Source: Bolinopsis microptera (Eukaryota; Ctenophora; Tentaculata; Lobata; Bolinopsidae). Taken from it: a stretch of DNA of 64,000 nt. Location of the stretch: contig NC_087074.1 in NCBI RefSeq assembly GCF_026151205.1, positions 2,294,001-2,358,000 on the forward strand, read 5' to 3'. The notes below the pieces were generated by a model that was given only the letters and a program-made list of their open reading frames with translations, had not been told where the DNA came from and did not search any database. How positions within the stretch are numbered: the first letter of the stretch is position 1; every line of letters starts with the position of its first letter. The translations under genes and the position numbers were made by a program. Positions 9,843-23,269 of this stretch are shown here, piece by piece.

Positions 9843-10814
9843 TTATTATTATATAACTTTATTCAAATCGAAAATAGAACATAAATGAACATCTTAAAGA
9901 TCTTTGATTGATTGAAATAAATTTTCGTGCACATACAGAATGAATGGTTAATAATTTAATATATATGTAGACCAAGCTCTGTGCACGGGATGCTTCCTGG
10001 AAGAATCCAGTTCTTTTAGCGGGGCACCCTACCTAAAGCCAAATTGAGATATAATAATCATATTCCTAGAGAAATAATCAGAAATCGAATACCAATCAAA
10101 TAATATGATATATATGAGTAGTAACCATATTTACTATGCAAAATGCCCCAACCACATAGTGTAAATTTATATAGAATTCAAATTCCATATCATCATTAAA
10201 CCTCAATACCTAGTCAATATAATAGCCCAAGCAAAATTAAATAACTTCTTATATACCTTACTGTCATACTACAAATTAATTAAACATTTGAAATCTGTTG
10301 ACCAGAGAATAAATTTCTAAGCCTAATGCAAGTGAAATAATTTAGATGCAATAATGAATGCCTAATGTGAGTATCATTTGTCAATGTCCTTGTAAAAAAG
10401 TCTGTACAAGAGATATGAGTAACTAATATAGAAGAAAAAACAGGAAGTTGTCGTCTGTTGTAAAATAAATAAAATATCTAGAATATAAATTAGAATATAA
10501 AATAACATTCAGTCAATGTGTCGTCAATAAACTGTACAATTATCAAATGTTAAAACTGGGTGATACAGTCACCAAAAAAAAATACTAAGTATGATAAGTT
10601 AATAAATTAAATGTGGTCTATAAAACTACCACTAAGTATAATAGGTCAATAAATTAAAAGTGGTTTATAAAACTACCACTGTGGGAACCCCTTCTCCAGT
10701 TAAAACATGTCAGTCATGTGCAAAATCAATCAGAATGGTAAGGTGGTAAAAAAGGGAATATCTTTTCGATACATCAATTATATATGCCTCAGATTTAAAA
10801 GAATTAGAAGTTAC

Positions 10815-12149
10815 TTAGTTATCGGCGACTATGATTGCAGTGTAAAATTTGTCATATGAATTGTCGACGGTATAATTAGGGTCTGTTGTTATAGATGATA
10901 GTAGCTGTTTCTTATACGAATCACTAAAGCTTTTAACATCGGGCAGATTTCGTAGATCTGTTGGAACATTATTCCAACATTTTGCCCCCAAGTATTGAAA
11001 GTTTTTATGTGATGTTGATCTATTGACATAAAGGTTGCAGCTTTCGCCGCTCCTACTACCTCCTGATATGTAACTAAATTTGTTCATAAAGTTTGTAGGA
11101 CAATTGTCATGGATGATTCTAAACATATAATTTGACAGATGGAGTTGTCGTCTAAGATGGAGTGGTAACCATTTCATGTCTCTATAAACATTAAGGCTGC
11201 TCTCTGTTTTTGGAACGTTGAGAGCTATTTTGGCTACCTTTTTGTACAGAGTGTCAAGTTCAGCAAGTTTTGTCTTGCCAGCTCTACAATAGATCGTGTC
11301 TAAATAATCGAATTGTGGCAACATGAGTGCATTGGCAAACATTTTCCTATATTTAATGGGTAGCAGTGCTTTACTTCTATACATGGCACCAATTCTCTTC
11401 ATGACCTTCCTAATAATATAATCTACATGGCTTTTAAAGTTTAATTTACTATCTAGAATGAGGCCAAGATATTTTGTCTCTTTGCACTCCTTGATTGTGA
11501 AAGTTACCTCATTACAATCAATGGTTATTTCATCATGTTGGTCAACAGAATCAAACAATAGGAATTCAGTCTTCTTTTCATTGAGTGATAATTTATTAAC
11601 ACTGAGCCATTTAAAGATTGTCATAAGTTCTATTTTCATGTTTATAAATGTGCTTCTGCAGGTTTGATCAAAGAATAGTGCACCATCATCTGCAAATAGA
11701 AAGGGCTTAGATAGGTTACAGGCATAAATGATGTCATTTATGAAGATACTAAATAATATAGGCCCAATGATGCTTCCTTGTGGTACACCACTCAGAACTT
11801 CTAAAAATGAGCTTAGATTGCCATTGATCCTAGTGCATTGATATCTACAAGATAAGAAGTCCTTAAACCAGGTTAAAGCAATGCCACCAATTCCATAATA
11901 TGCCAATTTTTGAAGCAATATTTCATGATTCACTGTGTCAAAGGCCTTCTTAAGATCAAGAAAGATGATTCCTGGTTCATAAGACTTAGATTTACTCATA
12001 TATATTTCGTCCAGATAAGTTCGTACATCAAATATGTGTGAGTGATTTTTCCGAAAGCCATATTGATGCCGGAATGAATTAGTTTTGTTCTCATTCCATG
12101 TAATCAGTGTGTTGCTGCCGACAAAGTATTCTATAAGTTTTCTTACCAA
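10815..12149 (-). pseudogene. LINE reverse transcriptase, N-terminally decayed
   Basis: The 444-residue open frame carries RT core motifs in order: QYGFRKNHSH, FLDLKKAFDTVNHEILLQKL, GVPQGSIIGPILFSIFINDI and the catalytic LFADDGALFF, then SVNKLSLNEKKTEFLLF and a C-terminal thumb region. Upstream, RT similarity continues but is interrupted by a stop and a C-run near 12165. The endonuclease is not recognisable, so the element as found is very unlikely to be autonomous. A consensus error at the homopolymer could contribute to the break. Confidence 0.85.
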
Positions 12150-13958
12150 GCCATAATACCCACCCCCCCCCCCGAGCCAAACTGGAAGGATGGTATGGGG
12201 CTGTAATTATTAGATCATCTTTATCCTGACCTTATGGTTGGGAGTTACTCTAGCTTTTTTACAAAAGGGGTGGACAACACCTGATATGAAAGGCTCAAAG
12301 TGACAATATGGGTCGTGGCTCAAATCTGTGTGGTACAGCTTGCTTAAGTAAAAATAGAGGCACATCGTTCATATGGGCCTTGTCATTCTTGGAGCGTTTC
12401 GGACATACATATAGGAATCGGTTTCATTATTTCTTGGAATCTATCAAATGAGATGTTAGAAGTTCTAGGACGGTAAAAAAATCAGTAAAATCTACTCTTT
12501 CATACTGGGGGCCTGATTTTGTAATCTTGATCCAACATTTGGCAAAATGAAGTTATATAGCTCAGGATCTTTCTCATTGATAGTTTGAACAATAGTTGTA
12601 CCAGGGGTCATATTTGATGCCGTTTGATTGTATTCCATACCCCTTAAGAATCATTCTTGGCACTTTTAACTTGTAGATCATCGATTACATTAGCATTTTG
12701 CAGGTTTTAGCTAATTTATTTTAATATTTATCTGAATCTTGTAGCAATCCAGGCCTCATTACACTTTATACATTTGCTAATTATACCACATTTTTTTGCA
12801 ATTTCATTGTCTCTCTTATCTTCTTTTTACGGAATTTCTTTAGAAAGAAAATGTGTATGATTATGCATTTAAATGTTCCAGTAGAAGGATTTATTGTATT
12901 GAACTTTTCATGCCTTTCTATGGTCTTGCAAGGGAAGAAGGTTGCATTTATGCCTGTTCAAAATGAATGACAAAGGCCAGCAGTGATAGCTTAAACTCTG
13001 TACTTTTCCTATAGTGGACTGTAATCAGAAACAGGTATCTGGTTAGTCTATGAATTGTTTAACCATTACGTTTACAATGGATTTTTAATTTTCACTTTTC
13101 AAATTTAGGAGCAAGCTACACGCCTATAGGGTACTTTTACAATCTATCGACACACATATAGCTTGATTGATCCCCAATTACGTTTCATCTAAGAACAGAA
13201 GATTGAACTAAATTGCATAACTGTTTAGGAATATTACATCATTAGTAGTTTCTGGGTAAAAATGTCTCCACGTTTAGGCAACTCTAGTTATCACTTGAAT
13301 GTTTTGAATAGCTATGATAACATCTCAAGGTCATATCTAATTTTTTGTACTGGGTTGATGAGATATTATTCTGGTCAATGTTTATATCCCAATCCAGCAT
13401 AACTTTTTCCCGTTAATTACTTTTTCCATGCAAAAATGAATGTACCAATAAAGTATCAACACTGCAATAATTTCCGAGCGATAGAAGCAGCAACTTTGTC
13501 TTGCTATCTTAGCTTCTCCCATACTGCTTCAATGTTATCAGCTTATTCCTTAACTAATTCTGGTGTAAAGCTAGTTTTTTGTTTTTTTCATTAAGCCACA
13601 ACAACCTAGAAACTTGTTTGCCTTGTCGCATGCATAATGTACTGGTGGAAGGAGAAAGGAGATATTTTATGGTGTTCTGTGTCAACATGTATCATTAAGA
13701 TTCATCTCATTTAGGGGACAGTATGTCTAGCTTATGATCTCGATTGAGTTGAGGTAAGTTCATTACTTTTGCTAAATTTAGGAGGACCACCTTGATTGTT
13801 ACAGTGGACCAATGCTAAGGTTATGAAATTTTGTCAGTGAGTTGGAATATTTTGTCATTTCACAAAAACGTATTTAGTCGTTGTTCTGATTAAACTTAAA
13901 ATCCAGGTGAAAATGATCAGCCTGTAAATATTTTCAATAGAATAGTTTTAAACTTGAA

Positions 13959-14540
13959 TCAACAATAAATATTCAGGGGAAATGTCAGGTCGATTTCAAT
14001 GGTGGAGCCATGGTACTTGAATGTGCTTTGCGAGTTTATAGATACCATCGCGTGTTTAGATGCACATTGTCTTCCCCAAATTACTAAAACAAGATGATTT
14101 CCTAAATCCAGATCTAGACTAAAACAAAATCGATTCATCTTCTGTGGGGTATAAGCTAACAAACGAGTATTGGAAGGAATCTTAGATAAAAAGATATTGA
14201 TGTCATTGATCCACTTTATTTCTAGCAAACTTTCTCTTGTAATAATGTTTATGATCTTAATTTTTGCAGATATAATGGTGCCCACGAGTGAAGTGACTGG
14301 ATCAGATTATCAATAGAGCGATTGGTGTTATCAAGGGCCTTTGCTTTTCCTGTGAACTCATCGCGGTGGTCAATAATCTTTTCCTCTTGTGTCGAGGACT
14401 TCTAGGATTATGTCCACCTCATTAGTTCCAACATGGAGTACGATGGTCTTCACATTATTTGCATCAATTGGACCTCTTTCTTTCATCTGAGTGGAAGCGT
14501 TTCATTGATACCGTTTGCAAATGCCACCAGGATAGTGAAT
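13959..14540 (-). pseudogene. LINE ORF1 remnant with SGNH/GDSL-esterase-like motif
   Basis: On the minus strand, a YPGG-like start (about 14535) is followed by IVLHVGTNEVD (14412-14436), the HVGTN(D/E) signature of SGNH-hydrolase domains found in ORF1 of CR1/L2-like LINEs. Downstream come NLIQSLHSWAP and, after a frameshift, IIN-TRE-KWINDINIFLSKIP. Frameshifts and stops show decay. Confidence 0.6.
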
Positions 14541-16409
14541 TACAGTGCTTTTTGTGAGCAGGAGCGCATAGTTTTGTAGCATCTACTTGGAGGAACATGC
14601 TTGAGCTAACATACACCAGGCAAAGGGATTTGCTTTTGACTGAAGCAGGGGCTAGGTGCTTTAGATGTGATTTTGAGGGTGATGATTTCCCATTTGATTG
14701 AGGTTTCAGTTTCTCCTCAGTAACGGATGGCTTATTGAGGTATCGGGTGGAGAAGACAAGGTTGCACTGCCATCATCTGGCGCAGAGTAATGTAATTTCA
14801 TGTCGCTGTAGGTCCTTGAATAAGGCTGTGTTCAAAGCTGTCTGAGTTTTTGGTCATGATCATTATGTCGCCATGGAGAGAGTAAGATTGGCAACGTGGA
14901 CTTTGCTTTTAGACCTAAAAACTGAGGACTCGTGTTGCTCTAAGCGATTGGGTGGAAATCATGGAGCCTGGTGATATGGGACCTCTCATCATCTGAATGG
15001 AATGGTATTCCTTGCTTGCCTATTTTCATACTTAGTGGATCATGGCGCTGTTAAATATCAGACTTGGGAACTGTGAGCGTAACAGTTCTAAAAATAGCTT
15101 TAATAAGGGATTGTATTTAACGGCCTTGTGTTATGGAAGCTACATTGTAGGCATTTGGGAAATCCCCATAGTATGCTACGACCCTATTGTTAAACGTTTG
15201 TGTGTATTGTGTTTCCATATCCAACTTGAGAGTATCAACAAACCTGAATACACCTCGACTAAATCATGATATGGATTGATGGATCCCATACCCTCTCAAA
15301 CCCAACACCACCACCATCCCACCAATCAACACACAAACCCAACCAACACAAATAAACCAACCATACTAAACAAGCGTTTGCACATGACTCTGCTCTTTAA
15401 CAACTCAGGAGATTCACAAGATCGTGGGGTGCTTATTAAGTTAGTCACAATGCTAACTCACCAGTTTTGAGTTTCTGATTCATGTCCAGAGATAAGAACT
15501 TGTCCCCGCAAGAGAATGGAACCGCAATTTTGTCATGGCCTGAGCCTTGGGTAAGTTTGGTTGACGAGCCAATTTGTCTCCTTCAAATGTCGTTTTCAAG
15601 ACTTAGTGATACACAGGTAGAACATTTTGCTTTTGCACTGTTAGGTCTGTCACGAAGGCTGTAATTTCTGATTGGGATACCGGACATAGTTCAAATAAAC
15701 ACAATAATGCAAAGAATTCAGGATAGAGTCTAAAACCGATGCTACTGTTTATAGTGATTTAGTTGTTGATTACAGTACCTTTGCAGCAATTCAGAAGATG
15801 GGAAATGAGTGGTGTCTGATATTCTTTAGGTGATGATGGGTGATAGGTGATAGATGGGATTAACAGCTCTTAAAAACGATGTCTGATAGTCTTTAGGATG
15901 TCTTTAAATAAACTATCGTGCAACAACCATTTACATCGACATACAACCTGTAATGGTTGCTACATTGATTGAGGTGTTAATTCCCACTAGGGGTCCTCAA
16001 TAAATGTAATAGATTTGTAGTGTTGTAATTAGTTTAAAACTGGTATGTCCAATGAACTCATGTCACCTGATAAGTCACCTAATTCGCTTTCTAATTCCTA
16101 ATATGTCTTCCTCAATCCTAATTGACTAGCAAACCCCAAATTCACATCTTCTTCAGGTTACGGATTCTTCGGACATTCACATCAGGACAGAAAAACCCTT
16201 ATCAATTAAAAACTCAAGTTCAGATCAGAAAATCTTTGTTCAATTAATCGTCAGTCAGATTAGAAAAAACCCTTGTCTCCAGTCGCTAAATCTCAATCCC
16301 AAGTAGTTGACATCAGTTAAAGTTGTAGAAACATTATCATTCTGTTGATGTAGGAACTTCTAACATATCATAGCCCAGTTGAGGCTCCAATCAGAAATGA
16401 AGCAACCTG
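14541..16409. other. Gene-free stretch, probable further LINE 5' remnant
   Basis: No motif can be supported. Position and composition suggest the decayed 5' portion of the minus-strand LINE. A short C-rich CACCACCA/CAACCAA tract lies near 15300-15360. Confidence 0.35.
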
Positions 16410-16595
16410 ATGCCTTCTGTTGTGTATCCATGTGGTAAATGCTCTCATGGATGTCACCGGCTTCGAAATGCGTTAAGTGGTGATGGTCCTGTGGATAAAT
16501 GGTATCATACTAAGTGTTGTATGCACAAAAAACTTTTGAAAAAAACTTGGGCAACACTAAGAAGTATGTGGGTATGTAAGGATGTATGGCCCTAG
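16410..16595 (+). pseudogene. PHD-finger-like fragment, LINE ORF1 type
   Basis: The frame reads YPCGKCSHGC, then DGPVDKWYHTKC and a terminal MWVCKD. The spacing of Cys, His and Trp matches the PHD-type fingers commonly found at the N-terminus of metazoan LINE ORF1 proteins. The second Cys pair is incomplete and the frame ends within 61 residues. It is on the plus strand, opposite to the neighbouring LINE, so it is either another element or an inverted piece. Confidence 0.5.
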
Positions 16596-17855
16596 AGAGA
16601 AACCGCGAAGAATAATTTTTTAAGTTTGCCTGTCACATTAAATGAATAGGGACCAATTTAGAAATTAGTGGACAATTAGAACTTTAAATAGGGACAACTT
16701 TCCCGCAGGACACTCGTGCGATCCAGCTAATATTGTTACTGAATAGTGTCACATGTGCAACCGAAAACCACACCAAATTAGGTAAAGTGAAATTGGGTGA
16801 TTGTAGCCCGTAGATAACTGGGAAGACACCAATTTATCTGACAAATTCTTCACAATGAATCAGTGTCAAAAAGTTTTGTTCTGATTTTTAAAGTTTTGGG
16901 TGCCTTCGATATTCTTAATTTTTAAAATTTCAGAATTTCACAACACCACCTCCCCCTCACTAGTCATCTCGAATGTTGACATTAACCCCAACTGTGTATG
17001 ATGCGAAGTGTTTACATGTGGAGCTAAGCGTACAACAATAAATAGATAAGTATAACACATATTATGACACTTTTTATACATTTCATAAATACACCATACA
17101 TTATAACAGGAGAAGTGACAGTTTATGGAACGCCTCCCATTTCACGGCCTTCACTCGTCTGACGTAATGTTACCTAATTAAGTAAAACGTATTGGTTATG
17201 CACGTGTACATACGATGTGACTGTAAAATATACCGCGTGTAAATCTAGATCAGTTCAATTGCGGTAACATTAGTTTAACGAATGTTACATTAGTGAACAA
17301 AAAAGTAACCTTAGCTTAGTATAACAATAGGTTTAGTGAGAATTGCAGTACAAGCGTAACATTCGTCCAACACTATCGAGAAAAAACCACATTGCTAACT
17401 AGTATTGTTTAATTAATTAATTAATTAATTGTCTCACTAGTGTAACTAATAATCTCCTGGAACCGGCCTTATTGTAATAATTCTATAAGTATCAAAGACA
17501 TTATACATATTCAATATAGATAGTCTATTCATCCGTTTTAATAGCATATTCACATAGTATAATTGTTGATAGCACTGTGTTATCCGCCCCCCCATCGCAA
17601 GTCCGCAGAAAGGAACTTGTATATAAGTAATTACTGTTAATGAAGTTTAATTAGGATAAAATTAAGGTATCACACGCCCTCGCAATTACATCAAGTGTAT
17701 AAACGACGATAAGAATTACAGTCTAGGGCATATATTGAAATTGTACTCTATCTGCCTATCTATACCTACTTGTTTTAAAGTGAGAGAAAAAATATTATAG
17801 TGGACTGATAAGAAGTTCTCAGAGGAAGAGGATTATTAATTTTTGACAGGAACAG
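16596..17855. other. Gene-free AT-rich stretch
   Basis: Nothing recognisable is seen apart from a TTAA microsatellite near 17410-17430 and short C-runs. Confidence 0.5.
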
Positions 17856-18600
17856 CCGGCAGGTAGTTACCAATCAGCCGGCCAGGTAGTTACCATTCAG
17901 CCGGCAGCTAGTTACCAATCAGGCCGGCATGTAGTTAACCAATCCAGCCGGCAGCTAGTTACCAATCAGCGATTGGCAGCTATTACCATCACCCGGCTAC
18001 TAGTTACCCAATCAGTGCAGCTATTACCAATCAGCCGGCAGCTAGTTACCATCACCGTCTACTAAGTTACCAATCAGCCGGCAGCTAGTTACCCATCAGC
18101 GGCTACTAGGGACCAATCACCGGCCCGCTAGTTTACCAATCAGACGCAGCTATTACCAATCAAGCCCGCTAGCCTTTGTTACTCTAATCAGCTGGCTAAC
18201 TGTTTACCAATCCGCCGGCAGCTAGTTACCAATCATCCGCAGCTAGTTACTAATCAGCCGGCTACTAGTTCCCATCAGCGGCAGGCTAGTTACCAATCAG
18301 GCCGCAGCTAGTTAACAATCAGCCAGCCGCTAGTTACCAATCAGCTGCTACGAGTTACCAATCATCACGGCAGCCCTAGTTACCAAGCTCTGGCTACGTA
18401 GTTATCAATCAGCCGGCAAGCTAGTACCAATCATCCTGCAGCTAGTTAACCATCAGCCGGCAGCTAGTTTACCAATCACTGGCTACTATTTTAACCAATC
18501 AGCCGGCAGCTAGTACCACTCAGCCGCTAGCAAGTAAACAATAGCTGGCTACTGTTACCAAACAGCCGCAGCTAGTTACCAATCAAAAGCCGCTAGTACG
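17856..18600. repeat. Degenerate minisatellite, about 22-24-bp unit
   Basis: CCGGCAGCTAGTTACCAATCA and close variants recur some 30 times. Units differ mainly by one-base insertions and deletions scattered along the array, more than in the other arrays here. This may be real decay or poor consensus in a hard-to-sequence repeat. Confidence 0.9.
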
Positions 18601-20020
18601 ACCAATAAAATCTGCAAGCAAAACTGTAAAAAAGCAGTCTCCCCGATGTCTACTTTTCCAAAAGCCACTGCAATCAGTCGCTAATAGTATCCTAGGCGGT
18701 AGTAGACAAAACAAGTGGAAATGTATTTTAATTTTTTTAAAGAATCTTTTTAAAAGTCGAAAAAATCTTAAAAATGTAAAGTAAATAACACTAAAAACTT
18801 TGAATAAAGATCGATATGTAATCAATAACTATTTTAAAATAACAAGTAAAGATTACAATAGTGTATAGAAAACTGTCTACCAAACCGATTTCAGTCTCGA
18901 CAATTCTCCTAGCAGTTTTACTTTGCGCTCATTTGATCATTAACGCAATTATTTCTGGAACTTTGAAAGTGAATTCCACCACACCTGCCACAAGGATACT
19001 TTGAATAAGTCCTACACCTTTATTAGATGAATATATTTTAGAAATGTGCTAGTTGTAATCACTGCGTATTTATACTTTCTAGATACTGGCTTCAAATTGA
19101 AATTCGTGATCTTCCAACGCTAAGATTTCATTTGGGATGGGAGGTACTCCCTCTAGGCTCTATTTCAACTCTATGGATGTTGTGATTTGTCATCAAATGT
19201 AACCAAAACCCCAGATCTAAAAATAGGATGAATTGGGTTTGTCAAATCTTATTAAATCACGGCCTTCTGAAGATGCTGTGTCCCAAAGAATGTTTTTGTA
19301 ACGATATTTTGATTTTACAAAGGATATAAAAAGTTCGAGATCCATCCTTGCAAACTCACAACCTTCGTAGATTATTAGTCCTTTCTCACTGTCAACATAT
19401 TACGAGGTAATAACTAGTAGAATGCTGTAATACTAATAGTATATAAAACCACATAACGGGACTTTGATTGTTGTGGAACTGAAGACCATTTATAGGATAA
19501 CCATAACACCCATACATTGTACGAACCTTGAACGACATTGTACGTACATTGTACGTATCTTTATACGTACTTTATAACATATAATAATACATTATCATTT
19601 ATAACATCACTAAGATAAGTTTTTGCTACTGTTAGATACCTGTACTTGCATGTGAACATGATAACTTAAATGTGGCCCACCCTGGATAGTAACTGCAACT
19701 TACAATTACACGGGTGTATAATGACGGGATAATATGTTTAATTTGCTTGCATTTTACTGAGATGACGTGAACAATATTATTAGAGTAACTTGTTAAAAAT
19801 AACGAAATGAAAGTGTTGTTAAAAAATCTGAATAGAGGTTCCTAATGGCAGAATTAGGGTACATTACGAGAGTGAAATGTGAAATATGCTTTCCTATCTC
19901 CACTTCACGTCTATCGACGTGACATAATGAACATTTCAAACCGCTGGAGTCTGGACGCGTCCAATAAGGAATACTTTTAATAACGGTTGAAAATCGTACA
20001 ACACTGCTACTCGCTAAAGT
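18601..20020. other. Gene-free stretch
   Basis: No credible coding sequence. A GTACGTACATTGTACGT-type short repeat lies near 19510-19570. Confidence 0.45.
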
Positions 20021-20200
20021 GTTGAATTGTATAATGTACACTGTAAAAATTACAAGTATAATGTACACTGTACACTGTAAAATGTCACACTGTATAATGT
20101 ACCTGAACATAATGTACACTGTATAATGATACACTGTAACACTGTAGAATGTACACTGAATAATGTTACACTGTATAATGTATATGTTAATGAACCGAAC
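20021..20200. repeat. Imperfect TGTACACTGTA(TA)ATG repeat
   Basis: ACTGTATAATGTACACTG-like units of 14-20 bp are repeated about ten times with variation. Open frames crossing it on the minus strand are repeat artefacts. Confidence 0.75.
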
Positions 20201-20315
20201 ACCTTTACTACTCTCAGCCTCTCCTGTAATACATTCCCTAACACGGGCCATCTCAGTACTGTGCCATGACCAACCACTACATTTCATTTCCGAACAATAC
20301 AGTTTCACTTGTTGA

Positions 20316-20361
20316 GGGTGGGGGGGGGGGGGGGGGGGGGGGTGGGGTGGGGGGGGGGGTG

Positions 20362-20390
<29 letters not shown>
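20316..20390. repeat. Poly-G tract
   Basis: This is an almost pure run of G with a few T interruptions. Length in the assembly is unreliable. Confidence 0.95.
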
Positions 20391-20393
<3 letters not shown>

Positions 20394-21459
20394 TGCTGCC
20401 ACTGGTGTGTTTACCTAAAAGTTTTTTAGAGTTCAAAATTACAATAATTAATAATACCATTGTTTTGTATCGATACATCTCAAATAGATATAATCGACGT
20501 CCTCAGGAAATTTTCGACTAAATCGTGAATATTTTACGTGGTTTTAATGTTCGAACGGAATGGTCCATGCGATATTTTTGGAAACCAATTAATAAAACAA
20601 TCATATGAGCAGAAATAAAAACCATTTATATCCGAAACTTTTTGGTTGTGTAGTTCCCAACAAAATGAACACTAGGGGCATACACCAAACTGTCCAACCC
20701 AACTGACCTCATAGGCAGTTCAGTGACCATCTAGCGCACCGTTCCACACAAAAAATATTTTGAGAATCCCATTTTTTGGAAGCGAGAGCATGTCCTGGTT
20801 TAGAGTGGAATTTTCCGAGAAAATAATTTTTTTGGTAAGGCGTTTTCTCTCCGTGCAGAGCGAGAAGTCATGTCTCTGGTCAGTTACAGTTTTTAAAAAA
20901 AGTTTTCCTCAAAGACCAGTGACCAGTTAACCGCACAATCGAAGTCGATACAAACTTTGAAGTTTGTTTTGTCGTTTTAAGTAAAAATGAATACCATCGA
21001 TGGACATAGTATTTAATTGACGATAGAGTAGAAACGAATTTCATCGGATTAGGTGTTGTATAAGAGGTTATTGAAATTCACTTGATTGGGTGGTAACTGG
21101 TATGTCATCATATTACACAGCTGATACTGAAAAGCATTACCAACATAACTGTATCTGTATCTCGATCATGGTCATCTGGTGCAACTGGAGCAGGTCGCTC
21201 TAAGTTCTGTAATCCTAAACATTGGATTGCATCCTTCCGTCAATTTCGAATGTTGAAGGAGAATAATACACATATACTAGAATGCAAAGACCCGCTATAC
21301 CCCAGTTAGAGACATTTATTACAGGGGACATCCGGTTTTTTAATTTTAAGATTTTCATTTCACACTTTATAGCAAAATTTAATTTGTAGATCTGATTGAA
21401 ATAATTGCCGTTTTCACGAAAAAAATACAAATATTTTCTTTTTCTACATAACAGAACAG
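20391..21459. other. Gene-free stretch
   Basis: I see no gene, RNA or element with supportable ends here. Confidence 0.4.
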
Positions 21460-21600
21460 TTACAATGTCTGAACAATGTCTGAACTAGTGTTTCAGTGAA
21501 CATTTCTGAAACATTCTGAACAAGAGATCATGTCTGAACATGTCTGAACAGTGAACGTATCGAACAGTGAACATGTCCCGAATAGTGAACATGTTAGTTT
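21460..21600. repeat. Short repeat GAACA(GT)GTCTGAACA
   Basis: Imperfect units related to GAACAGTGAACATGTCTGAAC recur about seven times. Confidence 0.7.
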
Positions 21601-21839
21601 CTGTGTAAATGCAAGTGTGTGTGGTGAGGGGTCGTGAACTGAATGACGTAATCATCACCTGCTGGGTTCCTTACTGGTTCTACTGTGAAAGCCTGTATCT
21701 ACAATCTTATAATACATCCTTATATCTCGTTCATTTTAGAGAGAGACTACACCACCGTTTTAGGTTAATAATAATGGTCTGTGAGAAGAGGATTGCTATT
21801 CTGTTGTTTGTTCCGCTTATCATTATTGTATAGATGACT

Positions 21840-22035
21840 GGGGGGGGGGGGGGGGGGGTCTAACTACTAAACTGGGGGGGTGGGGACTAAACAGGGGGGG
21901 GGGGGGGGGGGGGCGGGGGGGGGGGGGGGGGGGGGGGTCTAACTATATACTGGGGGGGGGGGGGGGGGGCGGGGGGTGGGGGGGTCAAACTAATACTGGG
22001 AAACTGGGGGGGGGAGTCGAGGGGGGTCTAACCTA
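21840..22035. repeat. Interrupted poly-G tracts
   Basis: Several long G-runs are separated by TCTAACTA(C/T)TA(A)ACTG spacers, which suggests a G-rich minisatellite that may be poorly resolved in the assembly. Confidence 0.85.
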
Positions 22036-23269
22036 CTACATGGCCGGGTCACACAAGCGTGAAATTTATACGTTCACTATTCTGCATAATCTATGCATAG
22101 GTAATGACTCTCAAAACGCTCCCATGTTCCCTGGCTTCGTCACAACTCACCAGTCTATCCATCCCTCCTTCTCTCTCACAATCTCTTGATTAGGTGGATC
22201 CTGAATACAGTGGGCTTGTAGCACCCTTCAAGACAATTGCTCACCACCCTGGGCGGATTATTAAATATTATCCTGTGGTCAGAATTAACCGCCTATCTCT
22301 CTGATTGGCTTAGTTTAAATATAGTTTGTCAGAGCGGGTCGATCTCAGTGTTAATGTTCCCCATGTATCAATACAATCCAATACAAGGTCAGGTCTCTCC
22401 CGCAAGGTGTATGGCCTTATCTCCTTTTCAATCTCCTTTTCAATAACCCTAAGTCAATCTAGCCGAGCTGTAGGGGGGGTTAGTCCAGCCGAACTGTAAC
22501 CAAATCACAGCTTGGTAACTGGCCGACTTGCATCCGACTGGCGGATTTGGAAACCAGGCCTTCTGCTTGTAGCGATCGTGTTACCACTAATACCACCCTA
22601 CCGATGTTTCATCCTGCGTCGAATAGTCCGTCTTCCTCTAGAAAAAATCAGTGCAACCCTGAATTCCCTATTGAAGTATCGATTTAGTTCTTATCGTCCT
22701 TTTCTGGATCTCTTGAGTTTTTATTCCATGATAAAGTGGTTTAAATAGTTCAGTACCTAAGTGAGAGTACTCCCCCCTAACCGCACTCATCCACCCCCAG
22801 GTGGATGGCGTGACGTAAAAACACGGTGACCCCCACGCCCACTAACTCACTTCCGGGAGGAAACTTTAACCAGCTGGTAGCAACCCTATGACTAACCTGG
22901 TGAGGGAGCTATCCAAGTGTTCTTTTGACCTTTTAAAACCTTCAACAGTTAAGAACGGGCTGGATTACTACGGGCGTTGTTACACAATCTGCTTTTTCTG
23001 AAAATAATCAACCTCAACATGATTATAAAAATATATGAAATATTTTACATTTATTTTACATTGCGCCACAGCTACCACCTCAGTTCTCCATTTAACAAGC
23101 ATTTTGTCCCAGGGCCGGAACCCGTTCCTGTTCGAGCCTGCGGTAGTGGCTATTAATATCAGACGGGTGTAGGGCACACTAACACACCAAACTGTCCACC
23201 GATACGGTCCAGTACATAAACTTAAAGAATCCGCTTGAACACTACGTGATTTATATCTTTATATTGGAA
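22036..23269. other. Gene-free stretch
   Basis: There is no recognisable coding sequence. The open frames of 60-80 codons show no domain and no splice context. Confidence 0.4.

Larger units (their letters stand above)
9843..14540 (-). mobile_element. Decayed minus-strand LINE (ORF1 SGNH remnant, RT, 3' tail)
   Basis: Read on the minus strand, the order is an SGNH-esterase-like ORF1 remnant (14540-13959), a decayed stretch where the endonuclease should be, a reverse transcriptase (upstream of 12149 down to 10815), about 970 bp of 3' untranslated sequence, and a (TAA)n-type end at 9843. The order and single orientation argue for one element. The region 12150-12360 still shows degenerate RT residues (RVTPNHK and then NYSPI) broken by stops and a C-tract. 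A jockey/CR1/L2-type element is likely; the exact clade is not resolved. Confidence 0.75.
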
